Shown: positions 1-14,271, counted from the first letter of the stretch. The stretch: 64,000 nt of DNA from Gavia stellata (GCF_030936135.1 NC_082595.1:110376334-110440333); one strand, 5' to 3'. Numbers and translations: made by a program. Notes: a model not told the origin generated them from the sequence alone.

Positions 1-3000
1 CCCATGACCACCAAGGAAAAGAGGAGGAACAGAGCATCCATCCCCAAACAGGGTTCTAGACACATGAGCAAGGACAGGTGTCTTAGAGTCTCTTTTCCAA
101 ATCGGGAGTGGTTCAGACAATTCTGCTCTTGGTTTTTACCATGTCAGAGCTGATTGACTTATGGAAAATGAAAGGGATGGATTTGGATTAGTGTCATTAA
201 TAATCAAGAATTAGAATTCAGGCCTATACTAATTACATCTGCAGGTGATGCTAAGATGGGAAGATATTTTACAGTGTCATGACCCTCAGGATCTTAGGAG
301 ACAACTCCATGACCTGGATCTCGTAATAGCTTCTTATTGTTTTATGGGGATCATGCATAGAGAGAGGAAGACCCACTTTCCTCTAGCATGGGTTGTACAA
401 ACCTGTAGAGGAACTTTGAAATAACCACACCGCCTTCCCAGCCAAAGACATTTAGGGATGATGCTTAAACCACAGCTCTTCCCCTAGCACTTACAGCTGT
501 CTAGCTAACTCTGCAGGTACGTGTCCTTCTGCTATTGATCATGTGCAGTCACCCAAACTCTGGTCACACTGAGAAATACGGTGTCTACAAGCTGGTATTT
601 CTCTACTCATCATACTCATTGGCCTTGATCTGCTCGGTGTTCCAGAACAGGCTATGACACAGACCGTCAGCAAAAATAGGTATAGAAATGCTTTCTCGAG
701 TCCCACCAGTGTCTTTCACACACAGGCATTAGTAGGGAACTAAAATCTTGACTGGTCTCAAGACCTCCCATCTAGAAGCTGTTTTGTTTTCCATAATATA
801 TCAATGGGGAGAACACAGTCTTTCAGGGCAGTGCACTTACTGCTGAACTATGTAATCATTGCTATACACTGCTGGGTAGCTTTAATGGAAGAGAAACAGT
901 AAGGAGTGTCAGAGTACCTATGGATTAGTGCCTTTTCCTATAACATGGAGTTATTTGAAAAGGGCCTCCTGAAAGTTAGGAGAGAGGGAATAACCGCTAA
1001 ACAGGCAAGGGGTTGCTTCCGCCTGCTGCTGCAATTTGTGCAAGGAACAGGTTGGCATCTTCTGAATACACCCACTGGATCAATCCCCAAAGCTAAGCAG
1101 GTAAGGACATGCTCAGCTGGTGAATCCCAACGGGGTTTAGATGTGAGTAAGCTCCTCACTGATCATCACTGTCGAGATTTAGGCAGCTCCAAACATGTCC
1201 AGAAACAGAGAAATTTATATGCTGTGAGGACTGGACTGATGGGAATAAAGAGCATCTGATGCATCCAGGGATAGGTGGCTTCAAACTGAGTGTTTGGAGG
1301 ATCAGAAATGAAATGCACAGAAAAAAAGTCCACAGAAGGTGGGCTATAAACGACAGCATACCAAAACAAGTAAATACATAAAAATAGAAAAAAGAATAAC
1401 ACTTAGATATTAACTACACAGATTTAAATTTTGACATAAGCAATGGTTTTCAGCCATTTATGTTGCTTCTGTTCAGGGTGAGGCCAAAAGGTTTCTAGGC
1501 TTCTTGCTGATGAGTCAATATGAGAAATATTGATTGAGGCACACAAATCTTTATCCCCGCTGACTGCTACTGTCTCCTTTGACTTACACCACCACGAGTT
1601 CAGAAGTGGGTGGGCTGAGGCTGCACCTGCAATGTAGCTTGAATACTGGAGTGAAAATTGTCCTAAGGAAATTGGTGATGTTGTAAAAGAGGTTCCAGAG
1701 AGGACACTGTCATTTGGGCATTAAAATTCACCACCCAAGACACGAGCTTGTTAAATGCTGTTAGGAGCAGGTGGAAGAGACAATTGATGTGATCTCTCCT
1801 TGAAGCTTTCTGATATCTTTAAATCCTTTTTCTGGACACAGAAAAATTTTCAATTAGCCTGGCTGTGAAACAAGCAACATCCTGGCAATAGAACCCGAGG
1901 ACGTAAGTTGTCCTCCCTAGAAAACATTAAAGAAACAGAAAAATTTTTGCTGAGAGACTTTAGGAGACAAGAGTATTACAGAAATAAGTTTGATCTGGGG
2001 TTGTTTCAGTGCTAGCAGAAAGGAAGATATAATTTTCATCTGAATTACAGCCAGTATCGTGCTGGCACCAGTGGCATGTTTGTACCAGGACTTTTTGCCA
2101 GGATTTCCCAACTCAGCGAAGACATGGTAAGTTTTCTTCTGCAACCTGAAAATGGGATGTTCAGGCAGTTACCACCCAAAGAAGGAGATGTTCTTGCTGA
2201 TGGTTTGCAAGCTAGTTGTGAGCATGGGTAGATACAGAGTTATAAGTGGGGAGAGCAAGTCAGATGGGCATTCAAACATGGAAGCAAGTTTCTCCACAAT
2301 AGTAAGATGAGGTATCCAGAAACAGGGAAACATTTCGGTGCTACTGTTCTTGGTACTCCCATATACATACCTATATGGTTTTCAAAATCTCCATTACAAG
2401 GTCTTCCTAGCTCTTGCTTTTGGAAATTAACTACTCTGAAGGTCTGCAGCACTATGAAACCCTAAGAGAGATAGCACCGAGCCCTTGCTAAGCTCAGGGA
2501 ATCCAGAACGCCATTTTTTTGAAGAGTCGGACCCACTAATTCTCTTCATCCCTGATGTAGAAGCAACTTGCTTAGCAGAACTAGGCAGGACAAAAATTTT
2601 TGCAGTGGAAGCACTAGCTTTGCTTCTTGCACCTTTTTCTTGTTACTGTGCATAGACATGAAGTAGAACATGCTGTGTGTTAGCTCAGCGGAAACTATAG
2701 TTGTACGCTTATGATGTTCTTTGAGGCAAGTACGCTGAGCATCAGTGGTGGCTTTCCACTGAAAATAAAGGGAGTATCTGAAATAACAAGCCTTTCCCTG
2801 GCCAGGTCGCTCTACAGCCACTCTCAGAAACACAGGTAGGAGCCTAAGTCTGGAACTTGAGATCCTACATATATTCCTGAACACAGGTACCTCATTCAAA
2901 TTCTTTCACGACATCCTCAGATGGCCACAGAAATTACCATGGCAAGTTCTCAAGAGTCCCATGGTATTCAGTGGTTCGGACTTTCCTGTGGCAATGAAAC

Positions 3001-6000
3001 AGGGAAGAGGTAGACCTAAGGGCCACTACAAGGGCGATTGAAGTCTCATGTGAAGGCTAAGAAATCACCTCCCAGTTTAGGCAATGCTATGTGCAAGGTT
3101 GATTGGTGCTGAACTGAAACTTGACCACGACTTCTTGGAGACCCACACTGTCACCCTTCTGGAATCACCCATCCACAAGTGCACACAGTAAGGAAAGAGC
3201 AAAACAATCGTCTTCCTTACCAGCTGGAAGGACGTGTGTCACCTCAGTACTATAAAAATCCCTGCAGCCTAGCTCCTTTGAGAGCTGCGGCAACATTGCA
3301 CCATTGCCTTGCACCCACGAATGTGTGCAGCCCTCCCATTTCACTTCCATTCTGGGCTCTTGCTCAGCCCCAAAAGCTGCAGTGGCATGTATTAGACAAA
3401 TGACTTTGACTTAACTTGGTGCCACATATATAAATTGCAGCTGTCTCATTATGGACATGATGCAGAGCAGACTTTCTTTCGACACAGAAAGGGTTTGATT
3501 TCAGTGCCATGAATCACCTCTTGGTCTCAGAGATAGTCACGTACACAGGTTTAACAGATAGGATGCAGGACCTCTGCAAGACGTTCTCCTGTGGAGTAGG
3601 AGGTGAGAGCCAGAGAGGACTAGCTGGGACATTTCAGATGGCACTTCATGCTGCTTGTGGGCATGTGAGCAAGTTCCAGATTGTGGGTATCTAAATGCAG
3701 GTACCTCTGTGGGAACGAGACGATACTACAGTCAAAGGAGATTTAGTCAGTGCAGACAGCAGAGCCTGGAGAGCTCTGAGATCAACCTAAAGCAAACATT
3801 GACAATTCCTCTCTCGAATATTTGTCTAAACTCCATTGACTGGATCATATTTGCCAGCTGCATGTGGGTAGCTCAGATACCAAAGAGCCTCTCAAGTCGC
3901 ACTAGACACCTATGCATGGGCAACTGATTGAGCCACCACTCCTCGCTGTCTGTAACAGATGTTCAGACAGCCACTTCGTCTGGGGACACCTGCAGGTGTC
4001 CTAAATTCAGGTGACCACAAGCTGAACATCTCTGTAAAGTGAGGTGAGGTGAATCCTGCCCTAAGCATTAGGGAGAGAAGTCAGGTACTCACATAGTGAG
4101 AAATTTTACCTTTACTGTGCTAGTGCATCCCAGAACACTGGTAGAGAATTGTATTGTACCAGGAATGGTGTAACAGCTGCGGTAACTCCCAGATCCATAA
4201 AAAGAATAAATATCCAAGCATAGAAATTGAAGTTTGGCCACTGGGGTGAGTTCCCGGCTGTTCTCGCCTCCACCAGGAAACAGGTGAACCATTTTGATCT
4301 GGCACCCAGCAGTGAGGGTGGGAATCCCACACAAGACCACGCTGCCTCCGTCTTTGCAATTCCTTCCTCCTCTGCGAGATCTATGTCACCAGTCTTCCCT
4401 CAATGCCTAAAAAGAGGTAAGACAAAACCCCACATCATGGGATAGAAGAGCAATCAGTCAGCTAGCCTGAGGCGTCACCGGAGGAATCCCTGTTAACAAA
4501 TTCATGATACTTAATAGCAATATGAAGATATACTAATTACGATAACCCCAAGAAGCCCAGCAACTTGGAAGAACTCACCTACACTAAGCGTGAACAAGTA
4601 AAGAGTAATGACAGAGCGTATCCCAGTCCTTCAGAAACAGACTCACTGAGACACAGTCTGAGATAGTAAAACAGGTTAAGTGGATTAAACAAAAAGCAAA
4701 AAAAAGAGGGTGACAAGACAACAAAAATTGCACAGAGTGAAACGCTCTACCATTACAGACAGCAGCGTAAATAAATCATGTGTGCCAGAAATAAATGAGA
4801 CTACCATATGATCATCCAGTTCCGCTCCCTACCCTGAAAAACAGTTTCTGTCAGTCTTTTCTTGTCTGGGCAAGTTTTAAACCTCCCGAGCAAATGGGTT
4901 TAAACAGTGTCATGTGTGTTTTCTTGGGTTATTCATACCTGCATTCAGTGAACTACAGAAACAAATGCAGATGGACAAAACACAGAAATATGGTAGCAGG
5001 GAAGACAGGAAGAAAGAGCAATGCCAAGGGAGGTATAAATGTACATAGCAATGCAAAAATGCAGCTGGGAATAGCTGGGGATCAGCTGTAAGAGAAAGAC
5101 TTCAGTTTGATATATGGTACCAGAGACATTATTAATGATTTGCTGGTTTTTACCTTTAAAAACTTTGGGTGGATTATTTATTATGTCACCACAGTGCTCA
5201 TATGATCTATGAAAGGGGCAATAATATGTATCTGTTCCTGGCCTCACTGCGTTTTTACAGCCTTTAATTAGGATTTAATTCTGCGCTCCCAAAATACAGA
5301 AAGAGTATGTGGTATACTTAAAGCAAAAGGCAAAGAAGAAAAACACTCACCCCTTACTTAAAATATCCTATATGCCTTTCTAGCATGAATGAACAGTTCT
5401 GCTGATAGTCACTGCAGCATTTTCACAGGTCAAAGGATTTATTTTCCTTTGAAAATAATGAATAGTCCAGGGAAACCCAACTGGACTAGAAATCCTGTTA
5501 GAGCTCTGACTTCAGCATCCTTCCATGAAGTTACCTGCTAAAGCAATGGTTAGCTGGTTGCTGAGTGGGGATTTCTGTGGTAGGTGGGTCTGCTGTGTTT
5601 GGGGGAAATTGTCCATGATTTGGACATGGACTCATCATTTGGGGCTGGGGAAAGGCAGCAGGAGCTGCGTATCATCCTCGTTGGCCGTGAAAGGGCAGAA
5701 CTGCAGATCCCCCACTGTTATTGGTGTCCTCAGTGCATTTTAGTATTTTCCTTTGGAAATCCCTCTTCTCTTTCTGGGATCTGTGCTTGACTGTGGCCAA
5801 GAGTCAGTCCCCAGATGGGCAATGGTGGCCTTTGAGATGCTTACATCCCTCTTGACCCTTGAACTCCTGTCCTCCGACAGAAAGACTCTGTGCTCACACT
5901 GGAGACCACATGCATCTTCTCTTGAGAAAACCAAAGAGATTGCACTGGCCATGGCACAACCTGGGCGTGAGTCAGCCCAAAATGACAAGGGAAGAGAGGA

Positions 6001-8535
6001 AAGCTGATGGGTGGCAACAAATGGGGTGAGTGAATTGTCAGAGAAGGGCAACTCATCACTGGCACACCCAAGGGAGAGCTGCTCTTGATGAAGGTCAATG
6101 CAGAGAAGGTGAGCGTGAAGTGCTTCTCCCAAAGCTTTGGGATGGAGTGTGTCTGGATCTGACTGGCACTGGGATCTGGGGTGCTTTTTGAAGCTCTCTG
6201 ATTGAGAACCACATATTTTCTGGCTCCCTTGCAAGCTGGCACAGAGGAAGCACCCCGTGGTTCTCTGCACACACTGAGAAATCCCATAACCACTGCATCA
6301 GGCTGAACTTGCCCTCTGGGCAGGAGGAGGCTCAAAATTTTCAGGTCTAATGTAGCCGTGGTGCTGAGGAAATGAAGACCTCCGAGGCTGTGTTATTATG
6401 TTACTGTTCTCCTCCATGAGCAGAGCATCTATTCCTAGTGGTTTGGCAAAGGACAATAATAAAACAATCAGAATAAATATTCTGAATAGTGGGAAAATGC
6501 ACTTTTAACCTGCTCTGTAGGCACACCTCCTGGTCTGATTCTTCCCCTCTTCAATGCTTTGCTGTATGTTTTTTTTTGTCAATAGTTTTAATGCGTGAGT
6601 GCGGATGTGGGTATTCATTCAATACCTAGTGCGGTTGCAAGGGGCGTGTTTCCACCTAGCAGCACCCAGGCTCCTTAATTCTAGTTGCTTTGGGTTTGGG
6701 TGGGCTGGGAGATGGGTGCTGGTGAGGTTAGGAGATGAGTTACCTGGGCATTGCTTAATGGTGATGATGGCAAGTTTCTGACAAAGGTAGAAGACCATTG
6801 TTCTCTGGTCTGAGTTTCTAGATTTACTTCTCAGGACAGGGGTTGTGCTAATCATTCCCGCACCTAGACTGTCGCAGTATGAAGCTATGAAGAAAGAGGA
6901 AAAGGGATGGCCCGTAGCAAGTGTCCTGCACTCATCCTAGGTGATCCTTTAGCAGAAAAGTGGAGCTGCAGGCACCAGAATGTGAGGAATAAGGCCCAGG
7001 ACAGAGCTGACATGAGCTGTGGGATGAGCAGAGCCACGGGGAGACAGTGACACGTAAAGGGAAAGATCAGCACACAATATTATGTATTAACGATGCACAC
7101 AGCAAACTTCATCTTGGGGAAAAGTAGAAAGCAATAACCACTGCAAAACAGGAAAGGACGTGTTTTACCAAATAATAATGTCAACTGTATGAGGGACCAT
7201 TTATTACAGGGTCTGACCAGAGGTGCTTCTAACCCTTACCATGTCTCTGCAATGTTTAGCAATTTTAAGGAAGACTGTATAAGAAGTGAGCAGCGTACAG
7301 GACACTCCCCAGTAAACCCAGCTGCAACCAAGCTAGAGCTCATGGTCTTGCTGAGCCATTGCTGTAACTTTGTGTTTAACCCCTAGCTGCTATAAGGATC
7401 TTTTAACAATAACTCAAGGTGTTTAATATTCTTTTCATTAGACTGCAAGGAGGCACTAAGGCATCGCGGCTAGAATGTGACTTTCCCAAAACAACCCCAG
7501 AGATCAGCAGAACCCAATTCCTGTCTTCCAAGCTGAGCTCCCACCATTTCCCATTCCATCTCTAAGCAAAGCCTGATATCAGCACAAAACCCCCAGGAAA
7601 AAAAAAAAAAAAAGGACTATTTGGAAAATCCAGTGGCCCTTGAGCAAAGCAAGAGCTCACCATGTACCCTGGTGGAAAGAATTCGACATCAATCTAAGCT
7701 GATATTAAAACAAACAGACAAATAAGGCTTGGTCCCAGCTTGCTTTAAAACAAACATTTGCAGTTTAATCATGTATCAGTTACTAAACCTCCTCAGATAA
7801 ACATAAACCAGGAGCAGCCTGAATTCACTTCAGTTGCTCTCATTGGACCATTTACCCAAGTCGAGAGACTCTGAGGCTCATTTTTCAGTTTCAATCCGCA
7901 ATGCCTTGCTGGGGAATGATATAATGCTCTCCATAACCTCTCTGTCCTGGAAGAAGCCATGCTCAGTCAATACCCCATCAGGGTGACAGGTCTCAAATCC
8001 CATTGCAAGCCGTGATGGATTGTCTCTGCGTGAGATTTCATATATCTCCTGCTTTCAGAGGGGAGCTGACACAAATAATTGGTGTCACTTTTGCTGGGAC
8101 AGTGCCAAATGCTGACAAAACAGTTCCTAATCAGAAGTGCCGGTGATTTGCACTGGGATTTGTGTGCTGGACAACAGGAAAGTGTCATCATGACAGCAAG
8201 CTGGAGGGGCCTCAGCTTGCTGGGACACAGTGGCCTCTTGGACAGTGGGACAGTGCAAGAGCTCGGTGGTGTGCGAAGGGCTGGTGGCACAGCCAGCTTG
8301 GCAAGAGTTGTGTGTGGGCCTGGAAACATGACTAAAGGCTCACCTTGAGCCCTGGAGAGCTCAGGAGCTTGGGAGAAGGCTCCTCAGGACCTTATTCTCC
8401 TGTAAATCAACCCTTAATACTCTGTTGAAAGACCTAGAGTGCTGCCATGTAACAACACCTAGGATGGTGACAAGTTCTTTGCATGCATGTCTGGGTGCTA
8501 TATGGCGCTATATGGTGCTATATCACTGTTTCAAC
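1..8535. other. Intergenic sequence, no gene recognised
   Basis: No open frame here resembles a known family; the longest (minus strand 5740-6270, 176 codons) looks like chance. An A16 run sits at about 7598-7613 and a 10-bp unit (TGCTATATGG-like) is repeated three times at 8496-8525. I see no splice-bounded exon and no young repeat. Confidence 0.6.
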
Positions 8536-8539
8536 CCTA

Positions 8540-8690
8540 AAAATCTGACTATTTCCAAAGTCATTCAGGAGTGAAGAGGGACTAGTGACTTTCTCAAGAG
8601 CATAAAGTGAGTCTGGAGCCAGGGCTTGACCCCGGATCTCCTACATCCCAGGTCTGCTTTTCCCACAAACCTGCTCCTTCACCAAACTCC
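8540..8690 (-). repeat. MIR-like SINE fragment
   Basis: The plus strand reads as a worn reverse complement of the MIR core: a gtgactttctcaagagcataaagtgagt stretch (in part), then tggagccagggcttgaccccggatctcc and a pyrimidine-rich end. It corresponds to the tRNA-related part of the SINE. Diverged, so boundaries are approximate. Confidence 0.5.
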
Positions 8691-9179
8691 CCACCGCTTT
8701 GCTGCAGTCACCCCACCTGCCTTTCACTGAGAGCCCTTTGGGGCAGCAGGCTGGGACCCCAACCCTAACTCTGCCCCCAGCACTACCAAAACATAGCAGG
8801 GTTATGTAGCTGTTCCCTGGGAAGATGACCCAGCTTGACAGCCTCCTGCGATAAATCAAATTGAACTCCACTAAACCAGTGGGGTGAATACCGTTCACCC
8901 GCAAGACAGACTAGGTCTCGCTGAAAGTTTTCAGGCTGTAAGAGAGATTCACCTGGTAACGACACCCGCGTTTCTATACTTAAGAACTTGGACTTGGTGA
9001 CACATGAATAGAGGGAGGGTAGTTTACATGCCCCCAGGGCTTTCAAAGGCTGCTTAATTGTCCTCCTCCTCTCCCACTTTTCCTTTGCTGTATTGTTAGT
9101 GTTATCAACAATTCCCATGCACTATACCACCACACAGGAAAATAATTCAACACCTGGCACTGGACTTGTATCCTGTCTG

Positions 9180-9330
9180 CAGGGGCCGCAGGGCGAACAA
9201 TTAGGTCTGCATCTATCGTATGGCACCGCACACGGCAAGCGGGGAAGGAAACCTGGGGCAACCGCACAATTGGCGGGGAAGCATCAGCCGCGCTCGGAGG
9301 AATAGTTGGCCGGTAGCGGGTTTGCTGTTC
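9180..9330. promoter_or_regulatory. Small CpG-dense block
   Basis: About 13 CpG dinucleotides fall in roughly 145 bp, far above the surrounding sequence. No clear promoter element, open frame or repeat identity was recognised. It may be a small CpG island or a CpG-rich insertion. Confidence 0.35.
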
Positions 9331-9367
9331 CAACTCTGTACTGGGGTTAAGAGACATACGTGCATTT

Positions 9368-9383
9368 GACGCCCTCTGCTGAC
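9368..9383 (-). promoter_or_regulatory. CTCF-like site
   Basis: The core CGCCCTCTGCTG is a good reverse-strand match to a common CTCF core variant, and it lies just beside the CpG-dense block. Single motif match only. Confidence 0.3.
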
Positions 9384-11202
9384 TATATGATAAATATGAG
9401 TATATCGTATTTCTCTTTAATGCTGTAATTCAAAGCCAGACCCGATGTCACTGGGTATTAAGAGCTCTGTTCTTACATGAGCACAAAATAATAAAATACG
9501 GGATGGAAGGGCCTTCCAAGGTTTTACCTTGATTTTCCCAAATCAGTTTTGCTTGAATTCCGATTGCCATAATTGAGTCCATCTTCTTCTTAAAACTTCT
9601 TTTGAAAGATTTTTTTTTTTCCCTGCTCCATTCTGGCATGTGCCATTCCTCTGCCAGTTTAACAGCACGGCCAGCCGACTTCCAGCATTTGCATCCCAGC
9701 AGTACGGATGCGGCCATCGGCTCTGAGCTCCTCAGGAGGAAAGCAGAAGGTGTGAGGTCCCCGCCACCATCAGCCCAATGTCTCACAGAGTTTCTGAAGC
9801 TCTGAAGAGTCTGGCTCAGCTTTGGCTCCCAGGATCATTAGTTTCCCTGTCCCTGGACAGCACAGCTAAAGTTGAGGAAGCAGACCTGACCTCTCAGGGT
9901 GAACCTTCTTCCAAAAAATCTCTGAATCCCAACAAATCTATTGTTTCCAAATACAGATTTGGCAATTTCCTCCTTCAAGAATTGTCACTTTTTGTACTGA
10001 GGCAGAATACATCATTTTTTCCCACAGAAGAGCAGTGAGAGGGAACCAGCAGCATGGGCTGGTGCCCTGTTGGGGAGTGACCAGCTGGTTGCTCACAGAT
10101 CTTTGAATTAGAAACCAGTCGTGGTGACTTGCCCACCTTTTATGCCAACATCTCCCGCACTGGGTTAGCAGCCTCATGAGGTTATCTGGTCACTGGAGAG
10201 GGGGAAGATGCTCTTTAAAAGGTATATTTTGCTTTGTGCAAAGGCTCAGAATTATGTGAGTTAGTAATTCTGGTTATACTACAGAGCAGAGGGGGATTTT
10301 ATCCAGGCTGAAATATGAGTATGCTGACCACCAGGGATATATGCAGATACAGAAAGCACGCTGCATTTGCTATTGGTACCAAGATTCTTTAATTTGCAGG
10401 GACTTTTAAGAAATCCCTTTGCTAATTCAATATCTCTGGCTCTCCGCCTATGCCATGATCCTACAGCCCAAGCAGTGATCTGAGAGCACGTGTCTGAGAG
10501 AGACAGCCTTGTGGGGTCTCACGGGAAGACACACACCTTGTGGACCAAATTCTGGAGACCTGGAGTCAGAAACAGCAGCCAGGTTGTGCTCTGAATGATT
10601 TTTGAAAGCACATCGACCCTGTTTCAACATGCTGCTATCTGGTGTCTGAAAAGAAAACCCCTGGGGAAGGCAGACCCCATGTCCAAAGTTTAGGTGCCCA
10701 CTCTGTCTTCCTCTGAGATATTTTAGTCTTGTAGAAAAACTCTGTCCTCACCTCTGTCCTTCAATTAAAGCCACCAGAGGGATTAGGAAAGACTCAAGTT
10801 CAAATTCCTTGTCCTAGGGTTGCTTCAGTCCAACATCGCTTAATTGCACTAAGGTACAGTGTACCTTAGAGTGAGTCAGGTTGTGATTAATGGTACTTTA
10901 CTTCACGCACAATGCTTGCACGCTTTTTGGACCATTCAGAGTGACTATCACTTGGATGGCACTTGTATAGGAGCTTCGTTAGTGCATTGCTCCAACAAAC
11001 AGTTTAGGTGCCTACAACTAGCAGGCAGTTCAGGACTCTGAACAAAGGTGCTTGGGACCTCCTCTCACCCAAATTTCAATACCTTGTGCCCAAACTGACC
11101 AACTGAGCTATGTCCCACACTGCGAAGGGTGTCCCCTGGATTGCATTCTCAGGCAGCTCACATGAGTTACTTATAGCCCCCAAACTCCGTCGTTGTGATT
11201 TT
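9384..11202. other. Intergenic sequence, no gene recognised
   Basis: No supported exon or repeat. It contains a perfect 10-bp-arm inverted repeat with a 1-bp centre at 10849-10869 (arm CTAAGGTACA). Confidence 0.55.
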
Positions 11203-11441
11203 GATCACAGAATCACTAAGGTTGGAAAAGACCTGTAAGATCATCAAGTCCAACCATCAACCCAACACCACCATGCCCATTAAACCATGTCCCACGATGC
11301 CATGTCCACACATTCCTCGAACACCTCCAGGGATGGTGACTCCACCACCTCCCTGGGCAGCTTATTCCAGTGTCTCACCACTCTCTCAGTAAAGACATTT
11401 TTCCTAATACCCAGCCTAAACCTCCCCTAATGTTGACATCT
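11203..11441 (-). repeat. CR1 LINE 3' end
   Basis: The plus strand reads the reverse complement of a CR1 tail: tcacagaatcactaaggttgg, aagacctgtaagatcatcaa, tccaggga tggtgactccacc and ttcctaatacccagcc. The element is heavily 5'-truncated, keeping only the end of ORF2 and the 3' UTR with the ATTCTGTGA tail. Confidence 0.93.
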
Positions 11442-13496
11442 CCCTCTGATGTTCAGAGAAGACAGGAGGTATTTGGGTCACTTGTTCTCCAAGTGAGGAG
11501 AGGCAGACACAGTTTTCTAGTAAGATATCTGAATTAGCCATCCTCTCTCTGCAGTGCTCAGGGGAAGCCGGATGCCTAACTTCAGCTCACAGGGATGAAG
11601 GCACTTAAAAGCTGGGTCCTGCCATGCTCGATGTTGCAATGACTAACCCACTCTTGTACTACTCTCTCCCACGTCCCACCTGCACCCGAACATGGCAGCT
11701 CTCCAGGCTCCCAAGCACTGATGAAATTGTGGAGATTTAGTTTTAGCGTTGGGAAATATTTCATCTTGACAAAACAACGGCCATATTTCCTGTATCTTTA
11801 CACAAAAGAAATAACAGGCATATGTGTATCAAGTGTATTTATCTATACAGGATTTTGCCTTACAAGGAACAATAGAAACTTGAATCCGTGCAGTTACCCA
11901 ACCACAGCAGAGTGTTTAGAATTTTTTTGTTGTTTTGGAAAATATTGTGCATACGGGAGTTCCTTAACACAGCAAGACAGCAGGCAGCTTCCTGTTATGA
12001 AAACAGTCAACAACCTGACATTCAGCAATCTGACATTCCCCGCACCCAACGTGATAAACAGGGCCGATAAAGATCTACCACAATAGGTACAATAGCACCC
12101 CCCCATAAAGGAATAGGACGTGGAAAGAGCCTCAATACACAAATATCCCAAGCCATCTCTTCCAGCTTCTTTTATACAGTAGATAATCTCATCCTGCTTT
12201 CCATATTTTCCCAACATTGATTCACTTCCCCTCAGGCAGGGGTCAAAGTAAGAGCTGGGTGTTTGATACCACTTTCTCGCAGGTCTTTGTAGTTCAGAGG
12301 CAACGCTCGGTTGAGATCTGAAAAGTGTTTACTGGGTTTCCCTTCCTCCTGCCATTTATGATCCCTGCATTTCAATGCCACAGCTGCTGAACTCATCTAG
12401 CTTGTCCCCAAATTCACCTCCTTGATCTGAATTAAATTCCAGAAGCAAAACAGAAAATAGTGGGAACTTCTTCCCCCTTCCTTGACCTTGGTAATGGATG
12501 CTGGAGCTGCCTCTTTTCCTCCCTGACTCCATACAGCACCCACAACAATGGGGCTTGGAGCCCCTCTGCTAAGGCTGCAGGAGAAATATCAGATAATATT
12601 AATTATTCAGATAATATTAATTATTCCCCACCACCACCCTCCCACCAAATAAGTGCAGGGTGCAGGTCTCAACTGAAAAGTGACTGCAAAATAAAAGAGG
12701 GGGATCTACTTCATTGCTACTCAGCTCCTCTATTTTACAAGGGCTTCAGCCATTTTCCACGAATCCCAGTGAGCTTCAGTAGAGCATCTCCCAGCTTGTC
12801 CTCATGGTCTGCACTTCCTTTTCTGCATCCTATAGGAAAGTAGTAAAGATTCAGCTACTGGGTCCTAACAGCCTTTTGGATACCTCCCAGGCAACGGAGA
12901 CAGGAGGGAAACAGCTTAATCTTCATCTTTTAGCTCTCGAAGAAATGACAAGCTCTCCCTGGGTGCAGAAGTCTTTGTGGAGAGGAAGATATGCTCTGTA
13001 GCATGGAAAATTTTGAAGCACTTCTTGGAGTCACGGCTCAGTCCCTTTAGCCCTTGCCTCCGCTGCTCGCTTACAAAGAAGCTTCCTTTGAGGCTTCCTT
13101 TGAAACCAGCATCCCCATCCCAGCAGCGCAGCTCAAACCCCGCTCTAGGACGAGTTGTGAAGGAGGGTGGACATTGTCCCACGCAAACTGGGCGCAGGAA
13201 GATTGCCTTCCACATGCAATACCTGACCAGAGGTAGCATTTATTATTTAATATAGCACTTACTGTTTTTGAAGGTATTTGATTTTTTTCTGCCATGCTTT
13301 GGTAGAACAACATATCTCAGGCTGGACATTATGGTGGCTGGGGTACACAAGGCCAGCAGCCTGGAGCAAGGTCATCAGCAACATGAAGGCAAGAGTTTGT
13401 CCTAGTGCCCCCAGACAGCTGAGGAGTGCCTATGCAACAGGGACGCACAGCCTAAAACTCCCATGAGCTGTGGTGTGAAAGGACCCTTTAGGATAT
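11442..13496. other. Intergenic sequence, no gene recognised
   Basis: No exon recognised. An 18-bp unit (cagataatattaattatt) is duplicated head to tail at about 12590-12625, and a 12-bp unit (gcttcctttgag) at about 13081-13104. Confidence 0.55.
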
Positions 13497-13722
13497 CCTT
13501 TAGGCTGGATATTAGGAAAAATTTCTTCACTGAGAGAGTGGTGAAACACTGGAACAGGCTGCCCAGGGAGGTGGTGGAGTCACCAACCCTGGAGGTGTTC
13601 AAGGAACATGTGGACGAGGCATTGTGGGACATGGTTTAGTGGGCATGGTGGTGTTAGGTTGATGGTTGGACTTGATGATCTTACAGGTCTTTTCCAGCCT
13701 TAATGATTCTGTGATTCTGTGT
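13497..13722 (+). repeat. CR1 LINE 3' end
   Basis: Reads forward as CR1: ggctggatattaggaaaaat, actgagagagtggtgaaaca, ggctgcccagggaggtggtg, then gatgatcttacaggtctttt and a GATTCTGTGATTCTGTG tail. 5'-truncated within the end of ORF2. Confidence 0.95.
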
Positions 13723-14008
13723 GACCATTTTTTTCTTTGAAAGCACGGTTGGAGGAGGTGCTTGCTTCAGCAGGTAACTTGTGTGCCATGAGGACGTTGA
13801 ATCACCTTTGGCACTTCACCACGAGGCCACAGCCTGGGGAGCACCTTTCCCTGATGCTCATACCATGCTGCTTTGCCTGGAATGACAACAAAACCCTGTT
13901 GCAGGAGGGCTGCTGGGCATGTGGTCAGGCAGAGACATGAATGCAGATATATGTGGGTCTCATTCTCCGTTTGGCAGAAAGGTGTGCAAAGCTCTGTGCT
14001 TGTCAGTG

Positions 14009-14040
14009 CCAGCTGTTTTATTCTCCAGCTGTTTTATTCT
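14009..14040. repeat. Tandem duplication, 16 bp x 2
   Basis: The unit ccagctgttttattct occurs twice head to tail with no spacer. Confidence 0.85.
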
Positions 14041-14271
14041 GCACCCTTTCTGTTTTAGAAATAATATTACACTGCAGTAGGCCTGCCTGGTTGTAAAATG
14101 AAGATCTCCCATCTTTTATTTTCCCAACACCCAAAGTCCCACTGTCATTAATATATAAGGGATGTAAAAATGGGCAAGAAACAGAGGAACCACACAAGAA
14201 AGTTGTACAGCTGCTCCATACCATCACATCTTGACTTTTTGATTAACAGGACGATGGGATGGAGAGATGAG

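Noticed and set aside
5740-6335. Two overlapping minus-strand frames of 164 and 176 codons
   Set aside because: No family motif, no splice-bounded structure, and both frames overlap, which points to chance.
7598-7613. A16 run as the tail of a retrocopy
   Set aside because: No gene-like sequence or target-site duplication was recognised next to it.
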